Shown here in pieces: positions 10,508 through 21,574 of a stretch of DNA of 64,000 nt. A program made the position numbers and the translations under genes. A model generated the notes under the pieces. That model was not told where the DNA came from. It saw nothing but the letters and a program-made list of their open reading frames with translations, and searched no databases. This DNA is from Simmondsia chinensis (taxonomy: Eukaryota > Streptophyta > Magnoliopsida > Caryophyllales > Simmondsiaceae): assembly GCA_018398585.1 (NCBI GenBank), contig JAGTTD010000022.1, forward strand, positions 8,967,501 through 9,031,500. The letters run 5' to 3'. The stretch's first letter is position 1. Each line of letters opens with the position of its first letter.

Positions 10508-11137
10508 GAAACCCTCTATGAGCTAGAGGGAAAAGTCACAGGACCCAAATAGGTGCCTCAATCCACTATGATATTAAAGATTACAATCTCTACTTATAAC
10601 CCCCAATCCCATACATAATCATCTTCATCAATAATCACCATACGCATGACTATTGCACGATAAGTCACCAACCCTTTCCACGTGTAACTACTGCATGGTA
10701 ACTCATCAACCTTGCTCAATATAGCTTCTGCACGGCGAGCCACCAACCCTCTCACAACGTAACTGCTGCACGGCGAGTTACCAACACTCTTATCATTGTA
10801 GCTTCTACATGGCGAGCCACTAACCCTCTCAAAACGTAGCTTTGGAAAGAAGAAGTTATAAAACCTCCCTCAACTCTCAATCAAACATCGTTCGATCACT
10901 CCTTTACAAAACTATTGGACTCTCACATCTTTCCTCTCTTTCTCTCCACATAAAACAATAACCATCAGCCTCTATTTATAATAAGTTACCTAAATAAAAT
11001 CTATTTTAAAATATCACCCAAATCAAACTTATTTAGATAACCCAATAGTAATCAAATATCTCCCAAATCATACCACCCAAATCAAATATAAATTATATCA
11101 AATCAATATTAATTTTACGACAAATAATATCATAACA
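10508..11137 (-). repeat. Element B 3' LTR (truncated by element A)
   Basis: 630 bp aligning to 11749-12386 of the right LTR. It contains five tandem units of about 38 bp at about 10646-10835 (units around TGCACGGCGAG and CACCAACCCTCTC). Confidence 0.85.
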
Positions 11138-11665
11138 AATCTCCCCCTTATCTTAAAATTAATATTTTTACCATTGTCTTTTTTGTTTTTTTTAATCCTC
11201 CTTCTGTCATCTCTAAACGACATAACAGAAAAGCAAAACCCTAAACAATGCAGGTTGCTGCCGCCACCATTGTCGCACCTCACCATCGATTACCGACCAC
11301 CACTAACCACCGAACATCGCTGCCGCTAAACCAAAGCCATTGTTAGAGCCATCGCAGCCTCGCTAGGAAACACCATCATCAGAAACTAGTGTTTGCTCAG
11401 CCATCTTTGTCCTGTTTTCTCACCAACATCTACTATCACGTACCACCATCATCGACCCTACCGCTATGGACGACCATCGCCTCAACTAGATCACATCAGC
11501 CCCACCTCCGCTGCTCGATTACAAAGACACGGGACTCATTTTATCCTCTCCACAGCGTTGACGAATCACCACTGATACTTTTCCGCTACTTCGACCACAT
11601 TCTCAGACTGCTAGATCTCAATCTTCTCTTCTAAACATGCTTTCCTAGGTTGCTTTGATAGCATT
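11138..11665. other. Element B internal region, non-coding
   Basis: About 530 bp between the two LTRs. It contains the minus-strand polypurine tract at its left, a CCACCA/CATCG-rich middle (about 11265-11560) and the degenerate PBS at its right. No retrotransposon protein is recognisable in any frame. The trinucleotide-rich middle could be a captured host fragment, which I cannot identify. Confidence 0.6.
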
Positions 11666-12386
11666 TGTTGGGAAAATACACAATCAAGTACAAACGGAAG
11701 CACAAAATGAACAAAACAACAACGAAACAACACATTGATATTTACGTGGAAACCCTCTCTCAACTAGAGGGAAAAACCACAAGACACAAATGGGTGCTTC
11801 AATCCACAATCATCATCATAAAAACAATAATTATAACCCCCAACCCATACATAATCATCATCATCAACAATCATCATCAGTGTGACTATTGCACGGTAAG
11901 TCATCAACCCTTTCCAAGTGTAACTGCTGCACGGTGAGTCACCAACCCTCCTTAATATAGCTTCTGTACGGTGAGGCACCAATCTTCCCACAATATAACT
12001 ACTACATAGCGAGTTACCAACCCTCTCATCAATTTAGCTTTTACACGACGAGCCATCAACCTTCTTAAAATGTAGCTTTGGAAAGAGGAAGCTATAAAAA
12101 TTCTCTCAACTCTCTATCAAACATCTCTCCCCCCTGCCCGGGGGTGTGCCTTTACAAAACCCTTGAACTCTTACATTTTTCCTCTCTTTTTCTACACATA
12201 AAACATTAACCTTTAACCTTTGTTTATAATGTATTACTTAAACTTAATCTAATTTAAAATATCAATTCAAATCAAACTTATTTAGGTAACCCAATCTTAG
12301 TCAAATATCTCCCAAATCATACCACTCAAATCAAATCTAAATTATATCAAATCAATATTAATTTTGAGATAAATAATATCATAACA
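11666..12386 (-). repeat. Element B 5' LTR
   Basis: 721 bp, TGTTGGG...CATAACA. Five tandem units of about 38 bp lie at about 11882-12070. A CCCCCCTGCCCGGGGG stretch near 12130 is absent from the other LTR copy. Confidence 0.87.
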
Positions 12387-12469
12387 CTAATTGCTCCTAT
12401 TTATAAAGCTACAGTCCTAAATGTATTGTAAATCAGAAAAGAAAATTCACAACCTAGTCAAACTCCAAA

Positions 12470-12588
12470 GGGCCATTTGGTACGAGGGAATGAATTTGTG
12501 GGAGTGAGAATGGGGAAATGTGAATGACTTTTTGGGTCATTCGCATTCCTTTATTTGGTATATATGTGGAATGGAGATTAGAATTTCA
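12470..12588. mobile_element. Possible DNA-transposon/MITE end truncated by element C
   Basis: Begins GGGCCATTTGGTACGAGGGA and continues with GGAATG/CATTCC alternations typical of plant PIF/Harbinger- or hAT-like MITE ends. The second terminus is not seen because the LTR of element C starts at 12589. The 83 bp before it (12387-12469) hold nothing I recognise. Confidence 0.3.
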
Positions 12589-12940
12589 TGTTATGATTTG
12601 GCCTTAGTTAAGCTTGTCTGGAGTAATTTGCAGGAATAGAAATAACTAGAGCTCGTTTTTAGTTCATTTGTTTTGTATGTTCTTTTAGCGGAAAGGCGGT
12701 TGTAGTGCTTTAGTACATTTTAGTGGCTAGGCTGGTTTGAGTCAGGTAATGGGAAAGTCTAAATGCAATGTATTTCTCTTAATCTAAATTTAGTATAAAT
12801 AGTCCAATCTCTTGTAAGAATCATTCATGAATGAAAATATCTTTGGATTTTCTCTCTAATTCTCATCTCCTTTCACTTCTTTTCTCATCTAAACTCTAAA
12901 AACCTAGGTTATGAATCAAGATTGATCTTGATTCATAGTA
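12589..12940 (+). repeat. Element C 5' LTR
   Basis: 352 bp from TGTTATGATT to TTCATAGTA, the terminal CA mutated to TA. TATAAATA is at 12794-12801 and a CT-rich leader follows. It is recognised by the PBS directly downstream. Confidence 0.85.
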
Positions 12941-12941
12941 A

Positions 12942-12956
12942 TTGGTATCAGAGCTT
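12942..12956 (+). other. Element C primer-binding site (tRNA-iMet)
   Basis: TTGGTATCAGAGCTT one base after the LTR, complementary to the 3' end of plant initiator tRNA-Met. Confidence 0.9.
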
Positions 12957-13079
12957 GAGCTTAGCATACGATCAGATTGACATTGCCTCAATTTGATTGC
13001 AATTGCACTTACCAAGTCTTCTCTGTTCGATCTTTGCCTCAATTGTTAACAATCCTGGCCAGACACAAGAAATCAGCAA

Positions 13080-14185
13080 ATGGCAGGTGGTATGACTACG
13101 AGATCTAATGCTGCTAGTAACAACGCTACTTATGCTGCCGCGGCAGCTGGAGTAATCAAGCTGATCGGATTGAACAAATGATGAACTTGATTCTCTCAAA
13201 AAATCAGAAGTTTGAGGCACAATCACAAAGTTTTGATACACAATCACAATAGCTGGTAGGTTTGCAGCAGCAAGTGCAGAGGCAGACTTCGCTTGCTGGA
13301 GAGAGTATTCTTCTTCCAGCAAGCCAGCAGGTCAAAATGAGCCAACAGGCTAGACCACTAGATCCTAATCCTCCACTAGGACCTGCTGACGTTGGAGATA
13401 GTTTATCAACTGCAAGAAATAATGGAGTTAGACAGCCAAGAGTAGATTTGGAGCCTTTTGATGGAGCAATGCCACAGTCTTGGGTGATGAAATACGAAAG
13501 GTACTTTAACTTCTATAACATAGCTGAGGTTGAAAAGGTAGAACTGGCTTCGGTTTATCTGCATGCAGAATTGGAAGTGTGGTATTATAGCTTATTGCGT
13601 AGCAATCCTGCAATTTCGTGGCCTGAGTTTGTGGAAGAGCTTTGTGAGAGGTATGAAGATTTGAGTGATATTGTGTATAACTTCAATAAGGTTACTCAAG
13701 CAACGACTGTGAAGGAATATATGTCCAGATTTGAAAGTCTAAGGGCAAGGATGTTGAGAGTGTATCCAGAAGCTCCTGAGGCTTATTATATTTCAAGTTT
13801 TGTGAGTGGACTTAAGCCTAAAATCAAGAATTTGGTGAAGGCGTTTGATCCTACAACCTTGTCTCAAGCTTATTCTAAAGCTAGGAAAGTGGAGAGCACA
13901 GTTTCAGCTGCCTCTGAAGCTCAAAGGGAAAGAATTGCACCAAATTGGAGCTTCAACATCTGGAACCTTTCAAGCAAGTAATAGCCTTTGAGCTTGGAAG
14001 AAAAGAGGTCTCGGAAGCTTTTTTTTCAAGTGCAATCAGTGTTACTTCTTTGGACATAAATGTGATCCAAAATACCTTATGTTAGCCTCTGGAATAGATG
14101 CAGCTGAAATTGAGGAAGATGGGAATGAACTTGATTCAGGAGAGCAGATGGAAGAGGAAGGTGAGGAGTTAGATGATTAAGATAT
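13080..14185 (+). pseudogene. Element C gag
   Basis: An ATG at 13080 opens MAGGMTTRSNAA, the usual start of this gag family. A frameshift near 13150 and a stop near 13249 break the N-terminal Q-rich coiled coil. The gag core is intact at 13262-13981 (FDGAMPQSWVMKYERYF; YYISSFVSGLKPKIKNLVKAF). The zinc knuckle CNQCYFFGHKC near 14035-14070 is in another frame, followed by an acidic linker (EEDGNELDSGEQMEEEGEE). Confidence 0.88.
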
Positions 14186-14189
14186 TGGG

Positions 14190-14506
14190 ATATCTGTCAA
14201 GGCTTTGACTGGAAATGATTCACACAATACCATTAGAATCAATGGAGAAGTAGGACATAAATCCTTATTGAATTTGATCGATAGTGGGAGCACGCATAGC
14301 TTTATAGATCCTAAGATTGTAAGGATGGTTGTGCATGAGTGGATTAAAACCACTTACCTGGCAGTTACAGTGGCAGATGGTAATTCAATCTTGACGTAGG
14401 AGAAGTGTAGGAACATCAATTGGTTGATGCAAGGGCGTAATTTTTAATATGACTTCCGAGTACTAAGATTAGAGGTTGTAATATGGTCTTAGGGGTTGAT
14501 TGGGTC
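14190..14506 (+). pseudogene. Element C protease, truncated
   Basis: Retropepsin with LIDSGSTHSFIDPK near 14275-14310 and an in-frame stop at 14397-14399. The following LGVDW block is cut at about 14500-14506 by the junction with element E. No RT of element C remains. Confidence 0.87.
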
Positions 14507-15570
14507 AAAATTTCTATCCACTCTCTTCCGGTCTGCATAAAGCTTCATTCGGGCTTGTGACTGCTGAAGATTATCTTTCAACTACTGCATTAGCTGTTTC
14601 CTTTGCTGCACTAACTTAGTGACTTCAGCTACACGGGAAGTAATTCCTTGCAACACAAAGGGAGATGGAGGATCATATCCATATAAGGCTTTGAATGGAG
14701 TAGTTCCAAGAGAAACATGGAAGTGAGTATTATACCAGTACTCTACTAACGATAGCCACTTTCCCCACACCCTTGGATGGCTAAACACCATACTTCTAAG
14801 ATATTGTTCAATGCAATGATTAACCTTTTCAGTTTGGCCATTGGTTTGTGGGTGATAAGATGAACTAAGGGCTAAGGTAGTTCCTAGAAAATTGAACAAC
14901 TCCTTCCAGAAATGGCTGGTGAAGAGTTTGTCCCTATCAGAGACTATGGACTGAGGTAACCCATGAAGCTCATAGTTGTTGTCAAGGAACACACGAGCCA
15001 ATTTCTCAGCAGTTACAAGACGAGCCAAAGCAATGAAATGGCTGAACTTGGTGAACCGATCTACTACTACCTAAATCACCTCTTTTCCCTTTGATTTAGG
15101 CAATCCCTCAATGAAATCCATGCTTATGTTTTGCCATACACCATCTGGAACAGGTAATGGTTGAAGAAGACCTTGATATCTATGATCTCTAAGTTTAGTT
15201 TGCTGACAAACTTCACAACATTGCACAAATTAAGTCACAGCCTTCTTCATTCCTGGCCATCTAAAATGAGATTCGAGTCTTTGGCTGGTCCCTTCAACTC
15301 CAAAGTGGCCTCCCCATGAAGAATCATGTGAAGCACTAATAATTTGATGTCTAAGATTAGTAGAATTTCCAATGTACAGATTCCCTTTGATTTTGATAAT
15401 GCCTTTAGCCACAGCAATTTCAACATCAGAAGCTACACCTGATACTGCACTAGAAGCAAAGTTTTCTGCCCTGCCCATGCTAGAAGTTGCTATAAATTTT
15501 TGAGCAAAAAGATCTCCCACATAGGATTGATGAACCTCTTCCATCCAAACAGCGTAATCATTGAAAGAGC
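14507..15570 (-). pseudogene. Element E integrase, truncated
   Basis: The N-terminal zinc domain lies at about 15215-15345 (SHDSSWGGHFGVEGT, then CEVCQQ). The core carries LPQSIVSDRDKLFTSHFW with the second Asp near 14940 and QTNGQTEKVNHCIEQYL with the Glu near 14830. ASL/GTTPFKALYGYDPPSPFV follows. The stretch with the first Asp (15030-15130) contains a stop. The sequence ends before the GPY motif at the E/C junction. Confidence 0.87.
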
Positions 15571-16560
15571 CCCATATGAGCCCTCCTCACAGTCCTCCAA
15601 CTTGCGTGACAGGGCATCTGCCGCAGCATTTTCCTTCCCTTTCTTGTACTCGATGTCATAATCAAGGCCCAACATCTTCATTAGCCCTTTCCTTTGAATC
15701 CTTGTAACAATTTTCTACTCTAAGAGATGCGTTAAGCTTTGATGATCAGTTTTGATAGTAAGCTGATGTCCATCCAAATAATGTCTCCACTTTTCTACCG
15801 CAAGCGAGATAACAAGGTACTCTTTTTCATATGTGGACAAGGCTTGATGTTTGGGACTTAATGCTTGGCTGAGGTAAGCTATTGGTCTTCCTTTCCGAGA
15901 TAGCATTGCACCAATTCTATTCCCACAAGCATCAGTCTCTAAAATGAATCCCAAGGAGAAATCTAGCATTGCCAACACTAGAGCTTGACACGTCGCAGCC
16001 TTCAAGGTCTCAAATGCCACCTGAGCTTCATCAGTCCACCTGAAGGCATCTTTCTTCGATAGATATGTTAGAAGCTTTGCTATAGCCCCATACATGGCTA
16101 CAAACATGAGGTAATAATCTGTCAAACCCAAAAACCCTCTCAATTGCTTCGGAGTAACTGGAATAGGCCACTCCCTCATGGCTTGAACTGTTGAAGAATC
16201 AGTTGAAACTCCCTCATAAGATATCACATGGCCTAAGTACTCTAAATGAGTCTGAGCAAAAGAACACTTAGCCAATTTTGCATACAACTTGTGCTTATGC
16301 ATGATCATGAACACTTCTCTCGAATGCTTAAAATGTTCATCAAGGGAAGAGCTGTAAATAAGAATGTCATCAAAGAGCACCAACACAGACTTCCTTAAGA
16401 ACGGTTTGAACACATCATTCATGAGAGCCTAGAAGGTAGCTGGAGCATTGGTTAATCCAAATGGCATGACTACAGACTCGAAATTCCCATGATGTGCACT
16501 AAATGCAGTCTTGTACACATCTTGCTCCAATACTCTGATTTAGTGATACCCCTGCCTTAG
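15571..16560 (-). pseudogene. Element E RT palm to RNase H
   Basis: The RT catalytic [13 protein letters not shown] block near 16350-16385 is intact. A LEYLGHVISYEGVSTD connection block follows, then RNase H with LETDACGNRIG, TYEKEYLVISLAVEKW, IKTDHQSLTHLLE and AAADALSRK. All four RNase H acidic residues are visible. Stops at 15712-15714 and around 16430 and 16535 break the frame. Confidence 0.9.
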
Positions 16561-17588
16561 ATCAAGCTTGGTTAAGATCTGTGCTCCATACAACTCATCG
16601 AGCAAGTCATTTATAACCGATATGGAAAATTTATCTTTCATTGTCATAGAATTGAGCAGCCTATAATCAACACACATTCTTGCTGACCCATCTTTCTTCT
16701 TAATAAGAATGATCGGAGAGGTAAAAGGGCTATGAATCTGCCTTATGAAGCTTGTCTTAAGCAATTCATCCACCTGCTTCTCAATCTCAGTCTTTTGAGC
16801 ATGGGGACACTTGTATGGTCTACGCTTTACTGGTTCAGCATCAGATTTGAGTGGAATAGCATGATCTAGACTTCTTTTGTGAGGGAGTGCCTTGGGCTGC
16901 TCAAACAAATCTACAAAGTCTTTAATTACGGCTTGCACTTCAGGCGGGGAAACCTTCACCATTCAGTTGGGGATACAGCAAACAACTACCCCACCCATTG
17001 ATAAGCACTCTTTCTAAATCCTTTCTCTAACTTCCTTCCTTTAAACATCTGCAATCGAGCTTGATCAGCCACCCCTTGCAACGAGACCTTGGAGCCTTGG
17101 ATGTCAAAGGAAACTGTTAGCTTAGCAAAATCAAACAGAACTGGGCTATATGATCTCATCCAATCAACACCTAGCACCATGTCACATCCACCCAAAGGCA
17201 AGATCCTAAAGTCATAGCCAAACTTGCGATCTTGCATAGTCCATTGAAATCCTTGACACTTGTTCTGAGTCATCACTGAATTTTCGTCAGCTATTGTCAC
17301 TGCAAGACGATGAGTCCTGATCACTTCGTGGCCCACCTTCTTAACCACCTTTGGATCAATGAAACTATGTGTACTCCCACTATCTATGAGGATGATAATA
17401 GACTTCTTCCCTGCCTTGCCTCTTATCCGGATTGTGTTATGAGCACCAGTACCAGTCAAAGCCTTCATTGAAATTCTAACTTCATCATCCACATGGTCTT
17501 CCACTATCTCCTGATCTGAATCATCACCATCGACATCCGATTCTTCATCCTCTGAGTGTTCATTAGCACTAAACCCCTCAGCTCTCAT
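16540..17588 (-). pseudogene. Element E protease and N-terminal RT
   Basis: The acidic gag/protease linker (EDEESDVDGDDSDQE) leads into IILIDSGSTHSFIDPKVVKKV near 17350-17400 and LGGCDMVLGVDWMRSYSP near 17160. RT starts in the separate frame 16540-16962 with [34 protein letters not shown] and KLDLRQGYH. One break lies at about 16965-16985. Confidence 0.9.
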
Positions 17589-19049
17589 AAGGAACTCGGG
17601 ATTACACTTGTGACCAAACTGATAAGGTTCATTACATTTAGAACAGAGCCTTTAAGGCTTCTTCTCTTCTGATCAGTTAGTATTAGGGCAAACAGATCCT
17701 TTTTGGAACTTAACAGTGCCTCTGCGAACTCTGTTTCCATCATTTGAAGCCAAAACTGTTGCCTCATAAAGCTTAGCTTTAGCATAAGCCATAGACAATG
17801 TTGTAGGACCAACTGCTTTCATGAGGTTCTTAACCTTGGGCTTCAATCCACGTATAAAACATGACACATAGTAAGATACAGTGGCATGAGGATTTTCTGC
17901 TATCATACTAGCTCTAAGGTTTTCAAACCTTATCATGTATTCTCTCACTAATGTTTCTCATATCACCTTATTGAATTTATCAACAATATCACTAGAATCT
18001 TCATCACCATAACGTTCACACAATTCTTTCACAAATTCAGCCTAAGTGAGAGTAGGATTGCTTTTCAACAAACTATAAAACCACACCTCATGGTCTCCAA
18101 GGAGATCAAAAGCAGCAATTTGGACCTTTTCAGCCTCATCAATGTGGTAAAAATGGAAATAACAATCGCATCTCCTCAACCTTGAATGAGGTTGGTTTCC
18201 ATCGAAGGGATCAATCTGCACCCTCGGTTGTCTATAGCCATTGCTTCTACTATTGGATGGTACATCAATACTGCCAGATTGCTGCTGATTCCACTGATTA
18301 GGAGGTCAATCAAATTGTTCTTCAATCAAACTGGCAATCCTATGACTGTCTGGTAGTTCAGGAGGTCGAACAGCCTGTCCTACATTCAAGCTTGTAGGTC
18401 TTGATTGAGTTTGATCTAATGACCGATCCTATCTAGCAATTACTTCTTCCTCTTGACCCCGAATCTGAGTTCTCACATCAGCTGCTGGTGTTATAAACCA
18501 AGGTCTTTCTCTGGCAGCTGCAGCTCCAACAGAAACATTAGGTTGCGTCATTACCGGAGGCCATATCTGCTTATTCATAGGCAATAAGCTGGCGGGAAGC
18601 AAAGGTTCAGGAACCGAAGGTACATTTTACTTGCTGAACTGGCTCTGAATTTTAGCAATCTTTTCATTGAACAACTGCGTCTGATGATGAATTCGCTCAG
18701 CCAAAGTTTCCTCCAGTTGTTGCCTATGTTGATTAATTTGATTAGCAACATTCCCATCAATACGCCGGGAGTGAAAATTGAACCTCTCATTGAAAGCATG
18801 CTCTTGTTCCTTCAATAGAATATGCATTTGATCACCATTTCTTTGTTCTTTTTCCAGCATAGTATGATTAAATTGCACCATCATAGCTGAGATATGTGCA
18901 CTCTAGGCATCTGCATTGTTTACTTGTGGTACATTTTCTATATTACCACCAACCACCTCTGCATACAAAGGATTTGCTGCTGCTCTAGCAGCTGCAGATC
19001 TTGTGGTAACTCCACTAGTCAATGCAATCACATTCGAATCCATCTGCAT
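17589..19049 (-). pseudogene. Element E gag
   Basis: The start is ATG at 19049 on the minus strand (MQMDSNVIALTSGVTTRS), about 150 bases after the PBS. A stop near 18903 interrupts the coiled-coil N-terminus, which continues at 18627-18884 (NERFNFHSRRIDGN). The core spans about 17840-18250 (QPRVQIDPFDG-like block; YYVSCFIRGLKPKVKNL). The zinc knuckle and an FGHKCNPEFL-like tail are near 17590-17650. Several stops show it is dead. Confidence 0.85.
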
Positions 19050-19195
19050 CAATTTCCTTTTGTTGTGTTTTTTGACAGTTTTGCAAGAACAATCTCAAAA
19101 ATTGATTAATATAATTCAGAATTAAATTCCTAATCAAGTAGCAATGTAATCAAAGATACTTGATATCAATCACATTTGAATTTGAAGCCAAATGA

Positions 19196-19208
19196 GGCTC
19201 TGATACCA
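19196..19208 (-). other. Element E primer-binding site (tRNA-iMet)
   Basis: The minus strand reads TGGTATCAGAGCC two bases inside the LTR at 19211. Confidence 0.92.
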
Positions 19209-19210
19209 AT

Positions 19211-19574
19211 TGTTAAACCTCTAGATGAATCTTGAAGTTTAACTAGTGAAAAGACAGAGATTAGATAAGAAGAGAATTGAAAGGGATCAGAAGTATAGAG
19301 AAAGAGTTAGATGAGAGAGAAAAATATCTCAAAAGAGATTAGGTTGATATTTTTATTGAATGATCTCACATTACAAAAGATCTAACTACTTACAAGAATC
19401 AAGATTCAATGGACTAAGACACTTAAGCACGGCTAACAGCATTGCCGCCAAAAGATTCAACTGAAACAACTCAAATTTAAACAATAAAAGGCGCCAAGCA
19501 ACTAACTAATTAACAAGCTACTACACTTTGGCAATTAAGCCTTATTACAACTCAATGGACTAAGAATCATAACA
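19211..19574 (-). repeat. Element E 5' LTR
   Basis: 364 bp. On the minus strand it starts TGTTATGATTCTTAG and ends CTAGAGGTTTAACA, the same U5 end as element D. The flank gtatg (19575-19579) is the surviving copy of the target site in F. Confidence 0.92.
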
Positions 19575-21540
19575 GTATGATAGCCAAGCCATTAACTGAT
19601 CTCCTCAAAAAGAATGCTTTTGTGTGGTTTAAAACAGCTCAAGAAGCATTTGAAAGCTTAAAGTCAGCTACGTGCTCAGCTCCTATCATTGTAATCCCAG
19701 ATTTTAGTGTGCCTTTTGTACTTGAAACAGATGCTAGTGGCAAGGGTGTGGGAGCAATTTTATCTCGAAGAGGAATGCCTATGGCTTACCTTAGCCAAGC
19801 TCTCAGTCCAAGGATTTGAATTTGTCCATTTATGAGAAATAATACCTCGCAATTCTTGTGGCAGTGGAAAAGTGGAGATAATATCTAGAAGGCCACCATT
19901 TCGTCATCAAAACTGATCATCAAAGCCTTAAGTATTTGCTTGAGCAGAAAATGACCACAATGGTGCAGTGTAATGGCCTAATGAAGATGCTGGGATTAGA
20001 TTATTCGATTTAATATCTTAGTGGAAGGGAAAATCATGTTGCAGATGCTCTATCACGAAGGCAAGAAGAGACAGAATCAGCTTCTTGTCTTGCTATTTGA
20101 ATTGTTTTTGCTTCTTGGATGGAGGATGTGTATAAGTCCTATGAAGCAGATAGCCTTGCTCAAGGCCGTATTACAACATTCAGCATTATGAGTCCTTCAG
20201 CTTTAGATTCTGGGGTGAATGTCATTAATGGCATTATGAGAATGAAGGGGAGGGTGTATATTGGTTCAGTGATAGATTTAAGGACACAGGTTATCCTAAC
20301 TTTCTATGATTCTGCTTGGGGAGGACACTAAGGAAACGAGGGTACTAATCAAAGACTTGAGCAATACTTCTAGTGGCCAGGCATGAAGAAGGATGTCGTG
20401 GGGTGTGTTCAAGCTTGTGATGTGTGTCAACACACTAAAACTGATCATGGGCATTACCTAGGGTTACTTCAGCCTTTGCCTATTCCTGATAGAGCTTGGC
20501 AACACAAAAGCAAGGATTTTATATAGGGATTGCCCAAATCTGAAGGAAAGGAGATCATTTAGGTTGTAGTCGATCGATTCAATAAGTTTGGACACTTTAT
20601 TGATCTGAATCACCCAATTACAGCTAAAAGAGTTGCTCATGTATTCTTGGATAACATTTACAAACTTCATGGGTTGTCTCAATCCATTATTTCAGATCGG
20701 GATAGGTTGTTCACCTGCCATTTTTGCCCTGAATTGTTTTTGTTGTTGGGATCTTCTCTTGCCTTCAGCCCCTCTTATCATCCTAAAATGGATGGTCAGA
20801 TAGAAAGAGTGAATCAATGTGCTAGGCAATATGTAAGAAGTATGACATTCAGCTATCCCAAGCATTGGCACAGATGGCTATCATTGGCAGAGTTTTGGTA
20901 CAACACACTTGCGCATTCTGCTCCGAGAACAATTCCCTTCAAAGCACTCCCTGGATATGATCCTCCTTCTCCAATGGTTCTTCAAGGAGCTCCTTCTTCT
21001 ATGACCTAAGTCAGTGATTTGTTGTTTCAGAGGAGACAACTGGTGTCTCTACTTGAAGACAACTTGCAAGTAGCTCAATCAACAATGAAGTTATTTACTG
21101 ATAGAAAGCGATCTCATGAGTCTTTTGAGGATGGAGACCTCATTTACTTAAAGCTGCAACCTTATAGGAAATCAATTGTGGCAGTGCATAAGAATGTTAA
21201 GCTTTTTGCTTGTTATTTTGGACCTTCCAAGGGGTTAGAGAAGCTGGGGAGTGTTGCTTACAGGTTGGAGTTACCTCATGACTATTATGTTCACCCAGTG
21301 TTTAATGTGTCCCTTTTAAAGAAGCATGTTGTAGAGGGTTCGGTAAGTTCAACTACACCTCCAGCAGCCTCTGCTCGTGGTGAAATTTTGCAAGAACCCA
21401 CAACTATATTGGATTCTTGAACACTTCAACAGCAAGGCAAAGTGATTGAGGAAGTGTTGATTCAATGGGCCAATTTGGGTCAAGAAGATGCCACTTGGGA
21501 GGATTTGAAGTTCACCAAGAGTCAATTCCCTTCTCTCCAT
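19575..21540 (+). pseudogene. Element F RNase H, integrase and chromodomain remnants
   Basis: RNase H shows LETDASGKGVG near 19725, then stops at 19817-19819 and beyond. An integrase N-terminal part is at 20119-20331 (AWGGH, then a broken zinc finger with CDVCQHTK near 20420). The core at 20647-21009 keeps IISDRDRLFTCHF and MDGQIERVNQCARQYV. The GPY block at about 21205-21315 reads YFGPSKGLEKLGSVAYRLELP. The chromodomain tail is VLIQWANLGQEDATWEDLKF at about 21454-21513. Many stops make this the most decayed polymerase in the window. Confidence 0.85.
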
Positions 21541-21574
21541 TCTTGAGACAAGAATGTTCTTGAAGAGGGACTGT
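21538..21574 (+). promoter_or_regulatory. Element F hairpin and polypurine tract
   Basis: CATTCTTG-AGA-CAAGAATG (21538-21556) is a perfect 8-bp stem with a 3-base loop. It is followed by the purine tract GAAGAGGGA next to the LTR start at 21575. Confidence 0.72.

Larger units (their letters stand above)
10508..12386 (-). mobile_element. Element B: small non-coding LTR retrotransposon, left LTR broken by element A
   Basis: Two related segments, 10508-11137 and 11666-12386, flank about 530 bp. Both end ATATCATAACA. The right copy starts TGTTGGGAAA at 11666. On the minus strand the left interior edge is a purine tract (AAGGGGGAGATT, 11138-11149) and the right interior edge is a degenerate iMet-type PBS (TGCTATCAAAGC) next to the LTR. 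These mark a minus-strand LTR element without coding capacity, like an oversized TRIM. The left copy lacks the first 83 bp because A integrated there. A possible downstream target duplication is ctaat at 12387-12391; the matching copy is outside the window. Confidence 0.82.
12589..14506 (+). mobile_element. Element C: 5' part of a Reina-like chromovirus
   Basis: LTR, PBS, gag and half a protease on the plus strand, then an abrupt switch at about 14506 to integrase sequence on the minus strand (element E). Its LTR differs in U3 from the 3' LTR at 21575-21938, and the outer flanks (tttca and ttttg) do not match, so C and F are treated as separate elements. Confidence 0.8.
14507..19574 (-). mobile_element. 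Element E: Reina-like chromovirus on the minus strand, 3' end deleted
   Basis: Read from right to left: 5' LTR (19211-19574), PBS, gag, protease, RT, RNase H and most of integrase, ending inside the integrase C-terminus (ARMKLYADRKRVDRNF) at about 14507. The GPY motif, chromodomain, PPT and 3' LTR are missing. The right flank resumes exactly inside element F's RNase H region, so E inserted into F. The left end was removed by a later deletion that fused E to C. Confidence 0.87.

Noticed and set aside
10646..10835. CRISPR-like repeat array
   Set aside because: The 38-bp units are contiguous and diverged, lie inside an LTR and recur in the other LTR at the same place. This is plant DNA.
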